From contig PKXI01000370.1 in the NCBI GenBank assembly GCA_003133425.1, forward strand, positions 26,624 to 34,958: DNA of 8,335 nucleotides, in the 5' to 3' direction. Below, in pieces: positions 8,253-8,335 of this stretch (its first letter is position 1; every line of letters starts with the position of its first letter). This DNA comes from Acidobacteriaceae bacterium (GTDB lineage Bacteria > Acidobacteriota > Terriglobia > Terriglobales > Acidobacteriaceae). The position numbers and the translations under genes were made by a program. Under the pieces are notes generated by a model that worked only from the letters and a program-made list of their open reading frames with translations, was not told the origin of the DNA and ran no database searches.

Positions 8253-8335
8253 GTGGTGCAGTTCTTGAAGGGTACAGGCTTCAGCCTGTACATAAGGCGG
8301 TACTGGGGCAGTTTTTTGAAGGGTACGGGCTTCAG
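8253..8335. repeat. Tandem REP-like palindrome copies, second cut by the window end
   Basis: Two units lie 51 bases apart. The first has GTGCAGTTCTTGAAGG and the hairpin GTACAGGCTTCAGCCTGTAC (8272-8291). The second has GGGCAGTTTTTTGAAGG followed by GTACGGGCTTCAG, which stops at the window edge. Both match the element at 2531-2651. The first copy differs from the 2538 copy by a G-to-A in the left arm and the matching C-to-T in the right arm, so base pairing is kept. This supports selection for, or duplication of, a hairpin-forming unit. Confidence 0.8.

Overview
This window looks like an ordinary chromosomal segment of a GC-rich bacterium, most likely an acidobacterium (Terriglobia/Koribacter-like). 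That assignment is an inference. It rests on the protein flavour (a YycJ-type hydrolase with an insert, a proline-rich secreted protein with a glycine-zipper tail, a tiny two-helix zinc protein) and on two kinds of interspersed short repeat that I recall as common in that phylum. No rRNA, tRNA, CRISPR array, transposase or integrase is visible.

Layout. A membrane protein of unknown function (65-637, minus) is divergent from a metallo-beta-lactamase-fold hydrolase of the YycJ/WalJ group (817-1809, plus). A 228-base gap follows, then a small two-helix protein carrying an anti-sigma-type zinc motif (2038-2505, plus). It converges on gpmI (2727-4340, minus), and the 221 bases between them hold a hairpin-rich REP-like element and the gpmI terminator. 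Upstream of gpmI is a second kind of dispersed repeat (4486-4535). Next comes a HigB/HigA-type toxin-antitoxin pair (4563-5259, minus), then enolase (5369-6661, minus) with its own terminator. A 510-base non-coding region rich in potential RNA structure separates enolase from a divergent exported protein (7172-8155, plus). The window ends in a hairpin and two tandem copies of the REP-like palindrome, the second cut off by the window edge.

Function. GpmI and enolase catalyse consecutive glycolytic steps (3-phosphoglycerate to 2-phosphoglycerate to phosphoenolpyruvate). They lie on the same strand, but the toxin-antitoxin cassette separates them and enolase has its own terminator, so they are probably not one operon. 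I see no clear new multi-gene system. The points most worth a second look are the near-leaderless toxin promoter, the structured leaders on both sides of the eno/exported-protein intergenic region, the orphan zinc anti-sigma-like protein, and the compensatory base change between REP copies.
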